From Paraescarpia echinospica (lineage: Eukaryota > Annelida > Polychaeta > Sabellida > Siboglinidae): 64,000 bases of DNA. This document shows positions 1-10,267 of the stretch, piece by piece. Position numbers and translations under genes: made by a program. The stretch spans positions 48,148,346 to 48,212,345 of the forward strand of contig CM034533.1 in NCBI GenBank assembly GCA_020002185.1. Reading direction: 5' to 3'. Each line of letters starts with the position of its first letter. Within the stretch, counting starts at the first letter, position 1. The notes under the pieces were generated by a model. That model made no database searches and was not told the origin of the DNA. It worked only from the letters and a program-made list of their open reading frames with translations.

Positions 1-546
1 CACCGATGTTAAGATGTTGTATCCAACAGACCATGTACAGAAAAAATATATGAAATAAATATTTATATACACTAACTTGATACAGCAGCACTGATTTTGC
101 ATTGACTGTAGTTTTTTCAAATATGGCAATAGACCAACCAAAAAGTATAAAACTGATACATTGCCTCAGGGCAACAACGTACTAAGACCAGCTGGTAGCT
201 GAGAGAATGGCGACATCGTTGCTGGTGATACTGCAGTTACATCATCCAAGTATGTGTTGTTTACGTCAGAGCAGATGTGATTGTAATACACCGGTTTTGA
301 TACACTGTTTTTATTTGTGCGTCAGTATCAGGGGAAAAAGTGGGTACACTCTCGTCAGAAATACAAATAATTGGAGTCCCAAAAATACGGTACACACTGT
401 ACAGAAAAATAATTATTTTTAGGGTGCAGACATTACGGTAATATTACTATGCACAAGTTTACAAACTTGTTAGAACTTTAATGGTACATACTCTGTTCGT
501 CTACCTGGAATTAGTGGGAGAAGTCATTTCTAACTTTCTATTTGAA
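1..546. other. AT-rich sequence without recognised features
   Basis: No exon, repeat array or transposon end that I can name is visible here. The short open frame at 207-422 has no recognisable domain or composition bias and is not annotated. Confidence 0.5.
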
Positions 547-1220
547 CTTACTATTTGAGCAGCTACCTGGGGTGTGTGATCTCATCTGGGGTGGAGATCG
601 ACAAAGAAGTTGACAATGGGTTGTCCAAAGCAAACAGCGCCTTCGGCAGACTGTGCAAGTGTGTATGGAACAGTTATAGCCTCAGAACAGACACAATAGT
701 GAGTGTCTGCAGAGCCGTCGTCCTGTCCGCCTTCCTGTATGGCGTAGGATCATGGGTGACCTACCGTGGTCATATGCGCATCCTTAAACAGTTCTACCAG
801 CGATGTCTTGGCACTATCCTCCACATCCATTGGAATGACTTTGTCACAAACATCGAGGTGCTGGAGACAGCAAAGAGCATCGGCATGGAGGCTACACTTC
901 TCCAGATACAGCTGCAGTGGACAGACCGTGTCTCCAGAATGGAGAAAACCCGCCTGCCCAAGATGGTTCAGATCGCGTTGCCTGAAGACGGAAAGTGAAA
1001 CAATGCGCATACACTTTCGAAAGAGGATGGAGAGAATACATAGATGAGAAAAGGAGAAGAAAAACCCAACAGCACCCTCCTGCAACCAGACCTTCCCCTG
1101 CAGCCGCTGCAACAAAATCTGCCTGTCCAGGATAGGCCTGGTCAGTCAACAGCAGACATGGGCCACTGCCTTCTTGAATCTTCGATCCCCAAGCCAAGAG
1201 AAGAAGATTTGAACATGCAC
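547..1220 (+). pseudogene. LINE reverse transcriptase C-terminal fragment
   Basis: The frame at 555-998 matches the C-terminal part of non-LTR retrotransposon reverse transcriptases: an opening YLGCVISSG motif (the usual YLGS thumb motif), then SKANSAFGRL, then AVVLSAFLYGVGSW (the LLYG-ESW motif), then ILKQFYQRCLGTIL and RVSRMEKTRLPK. After a frame break, 1087-1160 encodes a CxxC-type motif (FPCSRCNKICLSRIGL) typical of the extreme C-terminus of such proteins, but the following His is Gln. The 5' part of the element (endonuclease, most of RT) is absent, so this is a 5'-truncated, frameshifted copy. The exact clade (RTE/BovB-like or another) cannot be fixed by eye. It is not a functional gene. 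Confidence 0.8.
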
Positions 1221-2172
1221 CCATGGTCCTGCCATCAAATTGTGACCATTCTTATGGGCTTACTAAACACAATTTGGTGGGCAGTATACCTTCAAAAAAG
1301 TTAGTATGTAGTCTTAAGAACGTTCTATTAATTATTACATGAGAAACTTGGAAACGAATACATCATTTTAATACATTAATACATTCTCCCAGCTCCAAAA
1401 ATAGCCCTTGTGGCATCGATATTCAATCACAGTTTATAAAATCTTCTTAATACTATTGTTAATAATTAAATATCAAATATATATGTAATAAAAGTGTGCA
1501 TATTTTTTATAAACATTAATATTCCGTCAACAAATGCAATCACTTTCTTGGTAAATTGTTTCACAGTAAGACAAAGAATACAATATTATATATCAGCACA
1601 GGACCTGTTCTGTGGCATGATCCTTTTTCATAAATTCAGATAGTAATGAGCCCTCCATTTAATTTGCTTGTGAGAGTATTACCCAGCGACTGATGCAAGC
1701 AGTACAACTCTCATACAGTACGACTCACTCACTTTCATATTGATTTTTGTGTACGTGGAATATACATGTGTGTCTGCACTCGGCTATTTGTATTCATCCC
1801 AATAGGGCCTGTAAGTGTGTCACAAACTCACGAGACGGCGAGATTCCGCGCGAGTGGAGCCGACTGGCGACATGCACAATTATTGCCCACTGATTTTAGC
1901 AGTGCGGAAGCCAGGAAACAGTTGTTGATGTTTAGGTTATCGGTTTATTGTAGCTTTCTTAATTGTGTTATGGCGCTGTCATTTTAGTTTTATATATGAA
2001 TTATACATCAGGGAAATTTAAAATGTAGATAAAGAGCCAGACAGCAGTCGACGGCGGTCATATACTGAGATTTGTTTTTGATCCCGAATTTTTTTCCGTC
2101 TAAATGAAATTGATAATAATATTTAGTTAATGTAACATGAACCAGTACATATTAAAATATGAAATATAACAT
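1221..2172. other. Unannotated AT-rich sequence
   Basis: No gene or transposon end recognised. The frame at 1766-1987 shows no domain. Confidence 0.4.
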
Positions 2173-2234
2173 AGGGGAGACCGGGGCGGGTAGCGCATGG
2201 GGGTTGGGTTGAATTTTTTGATTCATTGGAAAAC

Positions 2235-2374
2235 TAATGCAATAATCATGTTGTGGTTCCACCAAGTGAAGGCCAATCACTAATGCACTAATCATGTTGT
2301 GGTTCCACCAAGTGAAGGCCAATCACTAATGCACTAATCATGTTGTGGTTCCACCAAGTGAAGGCCAATCACTT
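2235..2374. repeat. Three tandem copies of a ~50-bp unit
   Basis: Three near-identical direct copies of a unit containing ATCATGTTGTGGTTCCACC and GTGAAGGCCAATCACT follow one another. No coding value is apparent. Confidence 0.8.
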
Positions 2375-3508
2375 TATGCACAATCCCAGAGAATCATGGA
2401 GGGAACAAAGTCCTATTGCCTCACAATGTTTTTGTGTTGTGTCATGTAAAACGTGGCTGGCCTGGTCGGGGCAGGTTTTTGTTGGTGTGGGTTGGCGCCT
2501 GCATCATCCGTGCCCGGAATGTTATACCTTATTAAACTCATGGTATTTTGGTTATAACAACATACTACTTATTGTGTTTGTTTCGAATTGCTACGTAGAC
2601 CATAGTTTTATAGTTATGTCAGTAATATATATATACGAATAATAAACGAAACAGATGAACTGGTGTCGAATGACATACACAAGTAATGCAGCTACACTAT
2701 CATTATGTCATCAGCACGAATGAAACACTGAAATTTACATTTCAGATTGGGTTGAATCCGAACAAGAAACAGAGTCTTATTACTACAGTCATCGACGTGA
2801 CAATGTTGAGTTTAACAACAGTGTTTTCTTACTTTCATTCCACATTTCTCACTTGGAGTTAGGGTAGTAATAAGTAACAAAAAATTATATTATTAAACAT
2901 TCGTGAATCGCACCTAGCAAACGATGTTTTCAGTAGCAAGAAGCATGGTTGGGGTTTAAACTGGTTTTGCCCAGCCCAGTGGGTTAAACCTAGGTTAAAC
3001 CAGGATTTTACTGGTTTAACCAGGGTTAAACCTGGGTTGAACTATCCTTTACTCTATCTGAGAACTCAGGGTGATATTATTAGTGGGGTATTCTCAATAC
3101 TAATAAAGTTGGCATGTGGATTGATGATGGATGTAATAAAATATGACAATTGCTCTTTAAATAAGTCTGTCAGTGTGTCTAGCTATCACTATAATGATAA
3201 TCATGCTAAAGGTGTGTCCTTTTATTGACTGAAACAACCTTTCTGCATACTGAATGCACTAAAGCTACAAAGGTTTCCATTCAGATAGCCACCAGAAACT
3301 CCAAGTTAATATCCACCTTATGCACTTGTACTAGTTACCAGTTCAAACCATATACTCCTTTTATTTGTTTAAACCAGGCCAGGAAGTCTGTAATAAAAGT
3401 AACTTTAATCAATTAGTCATAGGCTTTCATAGCCATAAATTGCCTTTATTGACCTCACAGCTGACAGTGCCATTGACTACCAGCTGAGTCTTCTTCTGAA
3501 GAAGTGTT

Positions 3509-4358
3509 GTGATTCTAATCAGACAACCCACACCAGTAGAGCCTGGTGTCAGCTTGCAGGTTAGTGTACAGAGGCCTGGATACTGGAATATGGTAATCCA
3601 CCCTCTCAGGAAGCAGCACTTGTATTCACTGCCAACAGATGGATTCTCCTCTACCCCCGTAGTGAAACCAGTTACCAGAGCCACCACTGACTCATGGCCA
3701 GGCCAATGCCTTGCCTACAGTATGCATCCAAAGTACAGTGGTCAGAAACTCACACCTGACCAAGTCCAGTCACATCATGAGCAACTTCTCACATAGGATC
3801 CTCATCTCATGACCCATCTCTGCAGTTTCCAGGCTGAGGCAGAACCATTCCTGAAGTCACATTCCAAGCCAGTTGTATTGAGAGGCTGGAGCCAAGTGTG
3901 CGGTGGACTTGTCAAGAGAACATGCAAGTTGGTGAACACAAAACTGTGATCTGGCCATCGTGTTGCTCCGTCTCTCATCAAGTTGGTGAACACAAAACTG
4001 TGATCTGGCCATCGTGTTGCTCCGTCTCTCATCAAGTTGGTGAACACAAAACTGTGATCTGGCCATCGTGTTGCTCCGTCTCTCATCAAGTTGGTGAACA
4101 CAAAACTGTGATCTGGCCATCGTGTTGCTCCGTCTCTCATCAAGTTGGTGAACACAAAACTGTGATCTGGCCATCGTGTTGCTCCGTCTCTCATCAAGTT
4201 CAGCCTCAACTGAGAGGATTTTCTCAAACTTTGAAGCTATCCAGACCAAACTTTGTAATAGACGGGGTTTGACGAATGAAGCTTGTGACATGTTACAGAG
4301 AACTTTGTGGTTCTGTGGAGTTAGACTGGTGAACATTTGTCAGTTTGTCTTAAGATAA
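3509..4358 (+). pseudogene. hAT transposase remnant (C-terminal half)
   Basis: The frame 3509-3796 carries a hAT-like segment with MHPKYSGQKLTPDQVQ, resembling the LHPKYxG motif upstream of the hAT dimerisation domain. After a frame change, 4176-4358 encodes SSSASTERIFSNFEAIQTKL followed by a short tail and a TAA stop; this is the conserved SSA-S-ER-FS motif near the hAT C-terminus. The two parts are separated by five copies of a 54-bp repeat and by frame breaks, so no functional transposase remains. Confidence 0.7.
3924..4200. repeat. 54-bp minisatellite, five copies
   Basis: Five essentially identical 54-bp units (each starting CAAGTTGGTGAACACAAAAC) sit directly upstream of the hAT dimerisation motif. 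Because 54 is a multiple of three, the array stays open in several frames on both strands. The near identity of copies points to recent expansion. Confidence 0.95.
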
Positions 4359-4793
4359 GATGGCAACAAAACTGTTGTGTATGAAAGATGACACAAAAAC
4401 AATATGTGACATTTCTACAGAGGTATACTTCTAAGTACCATGATGGTTAACTATGTCGTTCTTCTGTTTCATATTGATAATGAAGTTATATAACTCTTCG
4501 CCTGCTTTATTCTTTCATATTTTGGTAAAATATGCCTGAAAAATAGTTTAACCCAGGTTTAACCTAGTTTAACCCAAAATGTCGGTTTAGCCCAACCCGG
4601 GTTTAACCCGGTGGGCAGGTTAAACTTGCCAACATTGGCAAGTGCTACGGCATGTAATCCCCGCACTGTTTCCACAAACTCTGTCACTGCACCGTACAAG
4701 CTGGGGATTGTTTGGTTCAATAAATTAAACATCTACAGCAAATTATCGCACAAAGAATGTACTGGTGCATTGCGATCCATATTATTTATGGCA

Positions 4794-5730
4794 TAAATGT
4801 GACCTGATGTTTGATGCGCAAATGTGACCTGATGTTTGATGCTCAAATGTGACCTGATGTTTGATGCTCAAATGTGACCTGATGTTTGATGCACAAATGT
4901 GACCTGATGTTTGATGCACAAATGTGACCTGATGTTTGATGCTGAAATGTGACCTGATGTTTGATGCTCAAATGTGACCCTGATGTTTGATGCACAAATG
5001 TGACCTGATGTTTGATGCACAAATGTGACCTGATGTTTGATGCTCAAATGTGACCTGATGTTTGATGCACAAATGTGACCTGATGTTTGATGCTCAAATG
5101 TGACCTGATGTTTGATGCTCAAATGTGACCTGATGTTTGATGCACAAATGTGACCCTGATGTTTGATGCACAAATGTGACCTGATGTTTGATGCTCAAAT
5201 GTGACCTGATGTTTGATGCACAAATGTGACCCTGATGTTTTATGCACAAATGTGACCTGATGTTTGATGCACAAATGTGACCTGATGTTTGATGCACAAA
5301 TGTGACCTGATGTTTGATGCACAAATGTGACCTGATGTTTGATGCACAAATGTGACCTGATGTTTGATGCTCAAATGTGACCTGATGTTTGATGCTCAAA
5401 TGTTATTTGATGTTTGATGCACAAATGTGACCTGATGTTTGATGCACAAATGTGACCTGATGTTTGATGCTCAAATGTGACCTGATGTTTGATGCTCAAA
5501 TGTGACCTGATGTTTGATGCACAGATATGACCCTGATGTTTGATGCACAAATGTGACCTGATGTTTGATGCACAAATGTGACCTGATGTTTGATGCACAA
5601 ATATGACCTGATGTTTGATGCTCAAATGTGACCTGATGTTTGATGCTCAAATGTGACCTGATGTTTGATGCACAAATGTGACCCTGATGTTTGATGCACA
5701 AATGTGACCCTGATGTTTGATGCTCAAAAA
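4794..5730. repeat. 25-bp minisatellite, about 37 copies
   Basis: Tandem units of the form TGATGTTTGATGC(A/T)C plus AAATGTGACC repeat for about 930 bp, with an occasional extra C that shifts the period to 26. Open frames on the minus strand (CIKHQVTFVHQTSGHICASNI-type) are products of the periodicity. Confidence 0.97.
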
Positions 5731-5810
5731 ACATCTTTTATATGTTCTTTTCAGTGCCTTGGATTGAATAAATAATTATTTGAAACGAATCCATGTGCGT
5801 TTAATGTGAT

Positions 5811-7016
5811 GCGCCAACATACCCCAGGGGGTAACCGGACAGAATCCCCTCAGACAAAATCACCTCCGGACAGAATCCCCTTCCCTTATGGAAAAATTGG
5901 ACAAAATCCCCTTCATAATTATTTTGGATGATACTTTAAATATAATCATACATGCCTACTCGAAACTATTTTTGGAATACCTAAGGGAACACATTTGTCA
6001 AGTTGCCAACACATTTTAATAATAAACACATTAATTTTAGATTGTTCAATATCATAATACAAATTAATACTCAAAACTATAACTTCAGTTACTTTCCAAA
6101 CTTTCTCAAAACGGCATTCACAGTTTTAATTTATTACTCTGACACTGTTAAAAACCTCAGATTTGCTAAATCAATTGTAATTGAAGCCATTAATTGCTAT
6201 GGGGATCATCTCTGTGTAGGAAGCCATGTAATTGCTATTGGCCATCTGTATTCATGTGGAAGGACCTGTTTAAATACCTGTATGGAAGAATGGTTCAAAT
6301 ACCAGGGAAACTAAATGAGCATCATTACCCATTCAGTCTATGATAAGTCTACAGCCATGGAAGTCATACAGAGCCAGAAAGGCGGCCTCAAGCTACTACT
6401 AGATGGGCATATGTACACCCAGAAGAACAAGGCCAAGACGACCATGCGATGGGAGTGCTCTAGCCGTAGAGGTCTCGGCTGTAAGGGAGCAGTTACCAGA
6501 GATCCAGAGAGTTACCAGACATTTATCACACAGTCACGATGCCAATCCAGATGCAGTATCAACCATTAAGCTACGTGCCGTGATGAAAGACCAGGCCGTT
6601 ACATCCCGAGGTACACCAACTCAGATACTGACAGTTTTTTGTTGATTCTAATGTCTTATTTACTGATGTGTCTGTGATTCTTTTTGTGGTCAAGTTGTGT
6701 TCCATACAAGTCTGTGGAGGACACCCTGAAGGGTATTGGACACTGCATCGGATGGAAATGAACTATACTTTTGTTGATATGTTTTATTTACTGATGTGTC
6801 TGTAATTAATTTTATGGTCAAGTTGCGTTTGCTCAAAATGTATTTATGTTTTAGGTGATCAGTAAAATATGGTTATACTCAATATGTGGTCCTAAATATT
6901 TGTTGTCACACAACAGACATTCCAAATCCCCTCAGGGTTAATTAAGGGGATTCTATCCAGAGGGGATTTTGTCCAAGGGGATTTTGTCCTGGATTTACCC
7001 CAGGGGGTGCGCCAAC
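5811..7016 (+). mobile_element. 1.19-kb DNA element with ~65-bp inverted ends and 8-bp TSD
   Basis: The direct repeat GCGCCAAC occurs at 5811-5818 and 7009-7016. Between them the left end (5819 on) and the reverse complement of the right end both carry CCCC-x-GGGGTAA, then a run of GGACA-AATCCCCT / GACAAAATC / AGAATCCCCTT blocks for about 65 bp. An 8-bp duplication with long inverted ends fits hAT or Mutator-like families. The interior carries a FLYWCH zinc-finger fragment, a domain found in some invertebrate Mutator-like transposases and in host proteins derived from them. No catalytic domain is visible, so the copy is non-autonomous or internally deleted. Confidence 0.75.
6348..6645 (+). 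pseudogene. FLYWCH-type zinc finger fragment
   Basis: From about 6360 the reading frame gives MEVIQSQKGGLKLLLDGHMY, then WEC at 6450-6458 and GCKGAV, matching the F/V-x-S-x-x-G-x-x-L-L-x-D-G-x-x-Y and W-x-C / C-x-A pattern of FLYWCH fingers. The expected closing His segment (HSHDANPDAVS) is encoded at about 6527-6560 but in the +1 frame, so a frameshift near 6530 breaks the domain. It lies inside the element bounded by the GCGCCAAC duplication and reads left to right. I regard it as transposon-derived and dead. Confidence 0.7.
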
Positions 7017-7239
7017 CCACCTCATACACAGGGCAGATTGATGCAGTTGAGAAGGGGTCAGGTAATGGACAATATCATAAATACTACAATAGTTAGGAAA
7101 TCGCTGAATATACATTCTAATATATATGATATAATAAGGAACATATCTGTACAAAATGATCTAGTATATATATGCGTTACCTTGCCAAAAATTGGGTTTA
7201 AGTGAAAATTGCACCAACCCTCCGAGTCTCCCCTGTGGA

Positions 7240-8770
7240 TTACGTAACATGATTAACAATGGTGTAAGAAACGGGAGTTAAAACAAGAGTCAACGGATCA
7301 TCACTTGTCATAAAAACCGCGAATGTTAAAATGTTATAAGTTGTTATTTCAAAACAGTTCGGTAACTATTTATATCTGAAAAGTTACCTAAATGCACACA
7401 ATCACCAAAAAGTATGCATTAGTTCAACAACTTGTCGTACTGGGTGCAAAAACGCATACTTATCATTGTCGTCAAAGTCGCTACCATGCCGAGGATCGTC
7501 AAACCGTGATAACAATTCGATTAATGTGCGCGATTACTACGAACATTCAAAGTTGTTCCCACTTGTGATCATCTGTTGGAAACTGGAAAAGAGAACACGA
7601 TTTGGAGAAACTCCGATGATTACAACCAAAAACATCCCCATTATTTAAGCTCGCGTAAATGGAGTCGATGTCACCAGATGACTCCAGATCGAAAACAAGG
7701 CGTGAAACTTACAGGCCCTATACAGTCTAAACAATGTTTTTTGTTTTAGAGATACCAGATAGTACTATTACAAATGAATGCATTTTCAACGTATCCTAAT
7801 TCATGATACAGAAGAATGTTGTAATTAAAACACTACAAAATATTACTAAGCATGTTGCATTAATTTTGAGAAGGCCCCAGGCAGTTTGTTCCTTACTCAT
7901 AGCCTACGAATTATTCCAAATAAAATTGTGGGCCTGGCTGTAATGTAATAAAAATAAACTTCTATAGCGTCTACATCCCCAGGAATCTCAGCTCAGAGGC
8001 GCAACATACAAGAATCATTTGGCAAAATCATTAACAGAGACAAGCAAGAGTCGTCATTAGAGCAAGGAGCCGGCTAAAGTTAGGGTGGGAATGCGATTTC
8101 AAATAAATAAGTCTTCAGTTTTTTTTAAATGATAGGGAGTTGATTCCAGACTATGGGTACAGCTACAGAAAAAACATGTTTGCTAGTATTAAGCTTGGTT
8201 TTTGGAACAAAAACATGCCTACTTAGCCCTGTTTTTTCAATGTAATGAGTCAACAGCCTGTTACAAATTTAACCTCTGAGTGAGATTTTAGACTTCCCCT
8301 GGCTTAAACAGTAGATAGACAGACCTATAGTTTTTAGTCTCTCCTAAAAACACAGGCAAAGTGGCGAGAACAAAGTTGCCCAAACTTCAACACGGGAGAA
8401 AATAGACCCTGTGTTTGAGAGCACAGAGCCATACTGCAGAGCACTGGAGCACTCCGCTAACAAACCTTCACACTTCGGTGGACTGTATTTTTATAGTGTA
8501 TCACTTCAGACAGCATTTGCTGTGTGTTATTGTGTTGTTGACTTGTTGTGGCCAGCTGGTGTAGTCCACTGTCCTGGTTCACCTTTGTGTCCTCACCATC
8601 CACTTAGTGAGTGACCACAACACAGAAATACCTGCAGTGGTCAGCCACACAGGACCCCTGCTCCAGGCACTCACACCTACAGCTGGGCAACTGCCTGTGA
8701 GCTCACCAGGCAACTGTCATTGACTTATAGTCATAACTGGTCACACATTGCTGAAAGTGACCTTTATGAA
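7240..8770. other. No recognised feature
   Basis: AT-rich sequence with short open frames (for example 8411-8614) that show no domain, splice pattern or repeat. It may be an upstream intron of the E-Syt gene, whose 5' exons are not in the window. Confidence 0.4.
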
Positions 8771-8783
8771 TTCTCAACAGAGT

Positions 8784-9226
8784 CATTTTGTACTAGTACA
8801 AACACCAGCTCTAGTGTAATGTTAAAACATTTTGTACTAGTACAAACACCAGCTCTAGTGTAATGTTAAAACATTCTGTACTAGTACAAACACCAGCTCT
8901 AGTGTAATGTTAAAACATTTTGTACTAGTACAAACACCAGCTCTAGTGTAATGTTAAAACATTTTGTACTAGTACAAACACCAGCTCTAGTGTAATGTTA
9001 AAACATTTTGTACTAGTACAAACACCAGCTCTAGTGTAATGTTAAAACATTTTGTACTAGTACAAACACCAGCTCTAGTGTAATGTTAAAACATCTTGTA
9101 CTAGTACAAACACCAGCTCTAGTGTAATGTTAAAACATTTTGTTCTAGTACAAACACCAGCTCTAGTGTAATGTTAAAACATTTTGTACTAGTACAAACA
9201 CCAGCTCTAGTGTAATGTTAAAACAT
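8784..9226. repeat. 44-bp minisatellite, ten copies
   Basis: Ten units about 44 bp long, each with the palindrome GTACTAGTAC, then AAACACCAGCTCTAGTG and TAATGTTAAAACATT. Only a few single-base differences separate copies. Confidence 0.97.
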
Positions 9227-9369
9227 TTTTTTACAATTCAGTATTTTAGTTGTTTCTAGAGCTCAGCAACGTTCTATTAACTGACTAGTCTGTATTATTG
9301 TGGTTACAATGTTATGATCTTATGAGGTCTCATTCAACTAGTCAGCCTTTTTCAGAACATTATCGCCAA

Positions 9370-9606
9370 GCCGACCTTTCTATGCTGGCACTGAGGGTGG
9401 TCACTGCCATGGTGCTTGTCGTCCTCAGTGGTTCTTTTACGTCCCAAATTGAGACGGGACCGACATTAACGTGATCTCCGAGTCACGAGGGATACACAGT
9501 CCCCAATGTTGAGAGCCAGGTTTCTATACCAAATACCTGCCTGCCCGGTGTGGGTTTCGAACACAGGGTGACAGGTGGATGTGCTAACCACAACACTAGC
9601 TGCACT
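9370..9606 (-). mobile_element. tRNA-derived SINE (minus strand)
   Basis: Read on the minus strand, the head at about 9605-9545 resembles a tRNA promoter: GCTAGTGTTGTGGTTAGCAC (A-box region) and GTGTTCGAAACCC (B box, GGTTCGAANCC type). The body then contains a TCAATTTGGGACGTAAAAGA block, common in SINE bodies of marine invertebrates. No anticodon stem of a true tRNA can be folded by eye, so I call a SINE rather than a tRNA gene. Confidence 0.6.
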
Positions 9607-9959
9607 CTATTTTTTTTATAAATGTACATATATGTAAAAGTCTGAAGTGTTGTTTTAGGAAAAATGTATTCTTTTTCATGATTCATTGATCGCCAACAAT
9701 TATATTTACAAGCATTTGTAATGTTTTATTAATGATCCAATAGCTAGAATCAGAATCTGTCAGTGCCGCAGTCAATATTGCCCAAATGTTGTCAAACAGT
9801 GCCGTGTGTCCCTGCTGTAAGTCTGCCATCTCAACTGATATAGGTCAACAATTGAAACACATTTAAATATGCAGGTTTCATGTAAAACTTAATGTGTACA
9901 GTTTCTGTGACCCCCCCCCCCCTGTCTGTTCACATTAAGGTTGTACTTTCTTAAAAGTT

Positions 9960-10185
9960 GGGCATAGGAGGGCTACCTAGAAGGGATACCTAGAAGGGCT
10001 ACTTAAAAAGGATACCTAGGAGGGCTACATATAAGGGCTACCTAGGAGGACTTCATACGAGGGCTATAAAGAAGGGCAACATAGGAGGGCTATAAAGAAG
10101 GGCAACATAGGAGGGCTACGTAGAAGGGATTCATAGGAGGGCTACCTAAAAGGGCTACATAGAAGAGGTACATAGGATGGTACAT
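9960..10185. repeat. Degenerate ~20-bp GGGCTAC repeat
   Basis: Imperfect tandem copies of AGGAGGGCTACCTAGAAGGG-type units just upstream of the first visible E-Syt exon. Confidence 0.85.
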
Positions 10186-10225
10186 GATGTTATCTCTTAA
10201 TAAAACTGTACGTTTCTCCTACCAG

Positions 10226-10267
10226 GTATACTTCCCTGACGTTGAACGTGCAGAATGGCTGAACAAG
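10226..10267 (+). CDS. ESYT2: E-Syt exon 1 of those visible (SMP start)
   Basis: 42 nt, phase 0 to 0, encoding VYFPDVERAEWLNK, the conserved F-PDVE-AEWLNK opening of the E-Syt SMP domain. Flanked by a pyrimidine-rich acceptor ending ACCAG and a GTAAGT donor. Confidence 0.95.

Larger units (their letters stand above)
2931..4650 (+). mobile_element. Decayed hAT-type DNA transposon
   Basis: The ends are loosely inverted: the left begins CAGTAGCA and the right, on the minus strand, begins near CCGTAGCA; both then run through ATGTTGG or ATGGTTGG into GTTTAAAC. Just inside both ends are clusters of GGTTTAACC/GGGTTAAACC subterminal motifs in opposite orientation (2950-3045 and 4540-4625). Between them lies degraded transposase sequence with a hAT C-terminal dimerisation motif. 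An 8-bp target duplication expected for hAT is not clear, so the limits are approximate. Confidence 0.6.
2174..7230. mobile_element. Possible composite DNA transposon with inverted ends
   Basis: The left edge begins AGGGGAGACCGGGG followed by a GGGTTG-rich stretch. The right edge, read on the minus strand from about 7230, begins AGGGGAGACTCGGAGGG and also runs into GGTTGGTGCAATTTT. These look like terminal inverted repeats of one old element into which the hAT copy, the 25-bp array and the FLYWCH element were later inserted. No clean target-site duplication is visible and the match is only moderate, so this is a weak call. Confidence 0.3.

Noticed and set aside
4794..5730. CRISPR-like array of short repeats
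   Set aside because: Units are contiguous 25-bp tandem repeats with no unique spacers, and the context is eukaryotic.
8411..8614. Possible N-terminal membrane exon of E-Syt (hydrophobic frame)
   Set aside because: No suitable splice sites or similarity to the E-Syt hairpin; composition alone is not enough.
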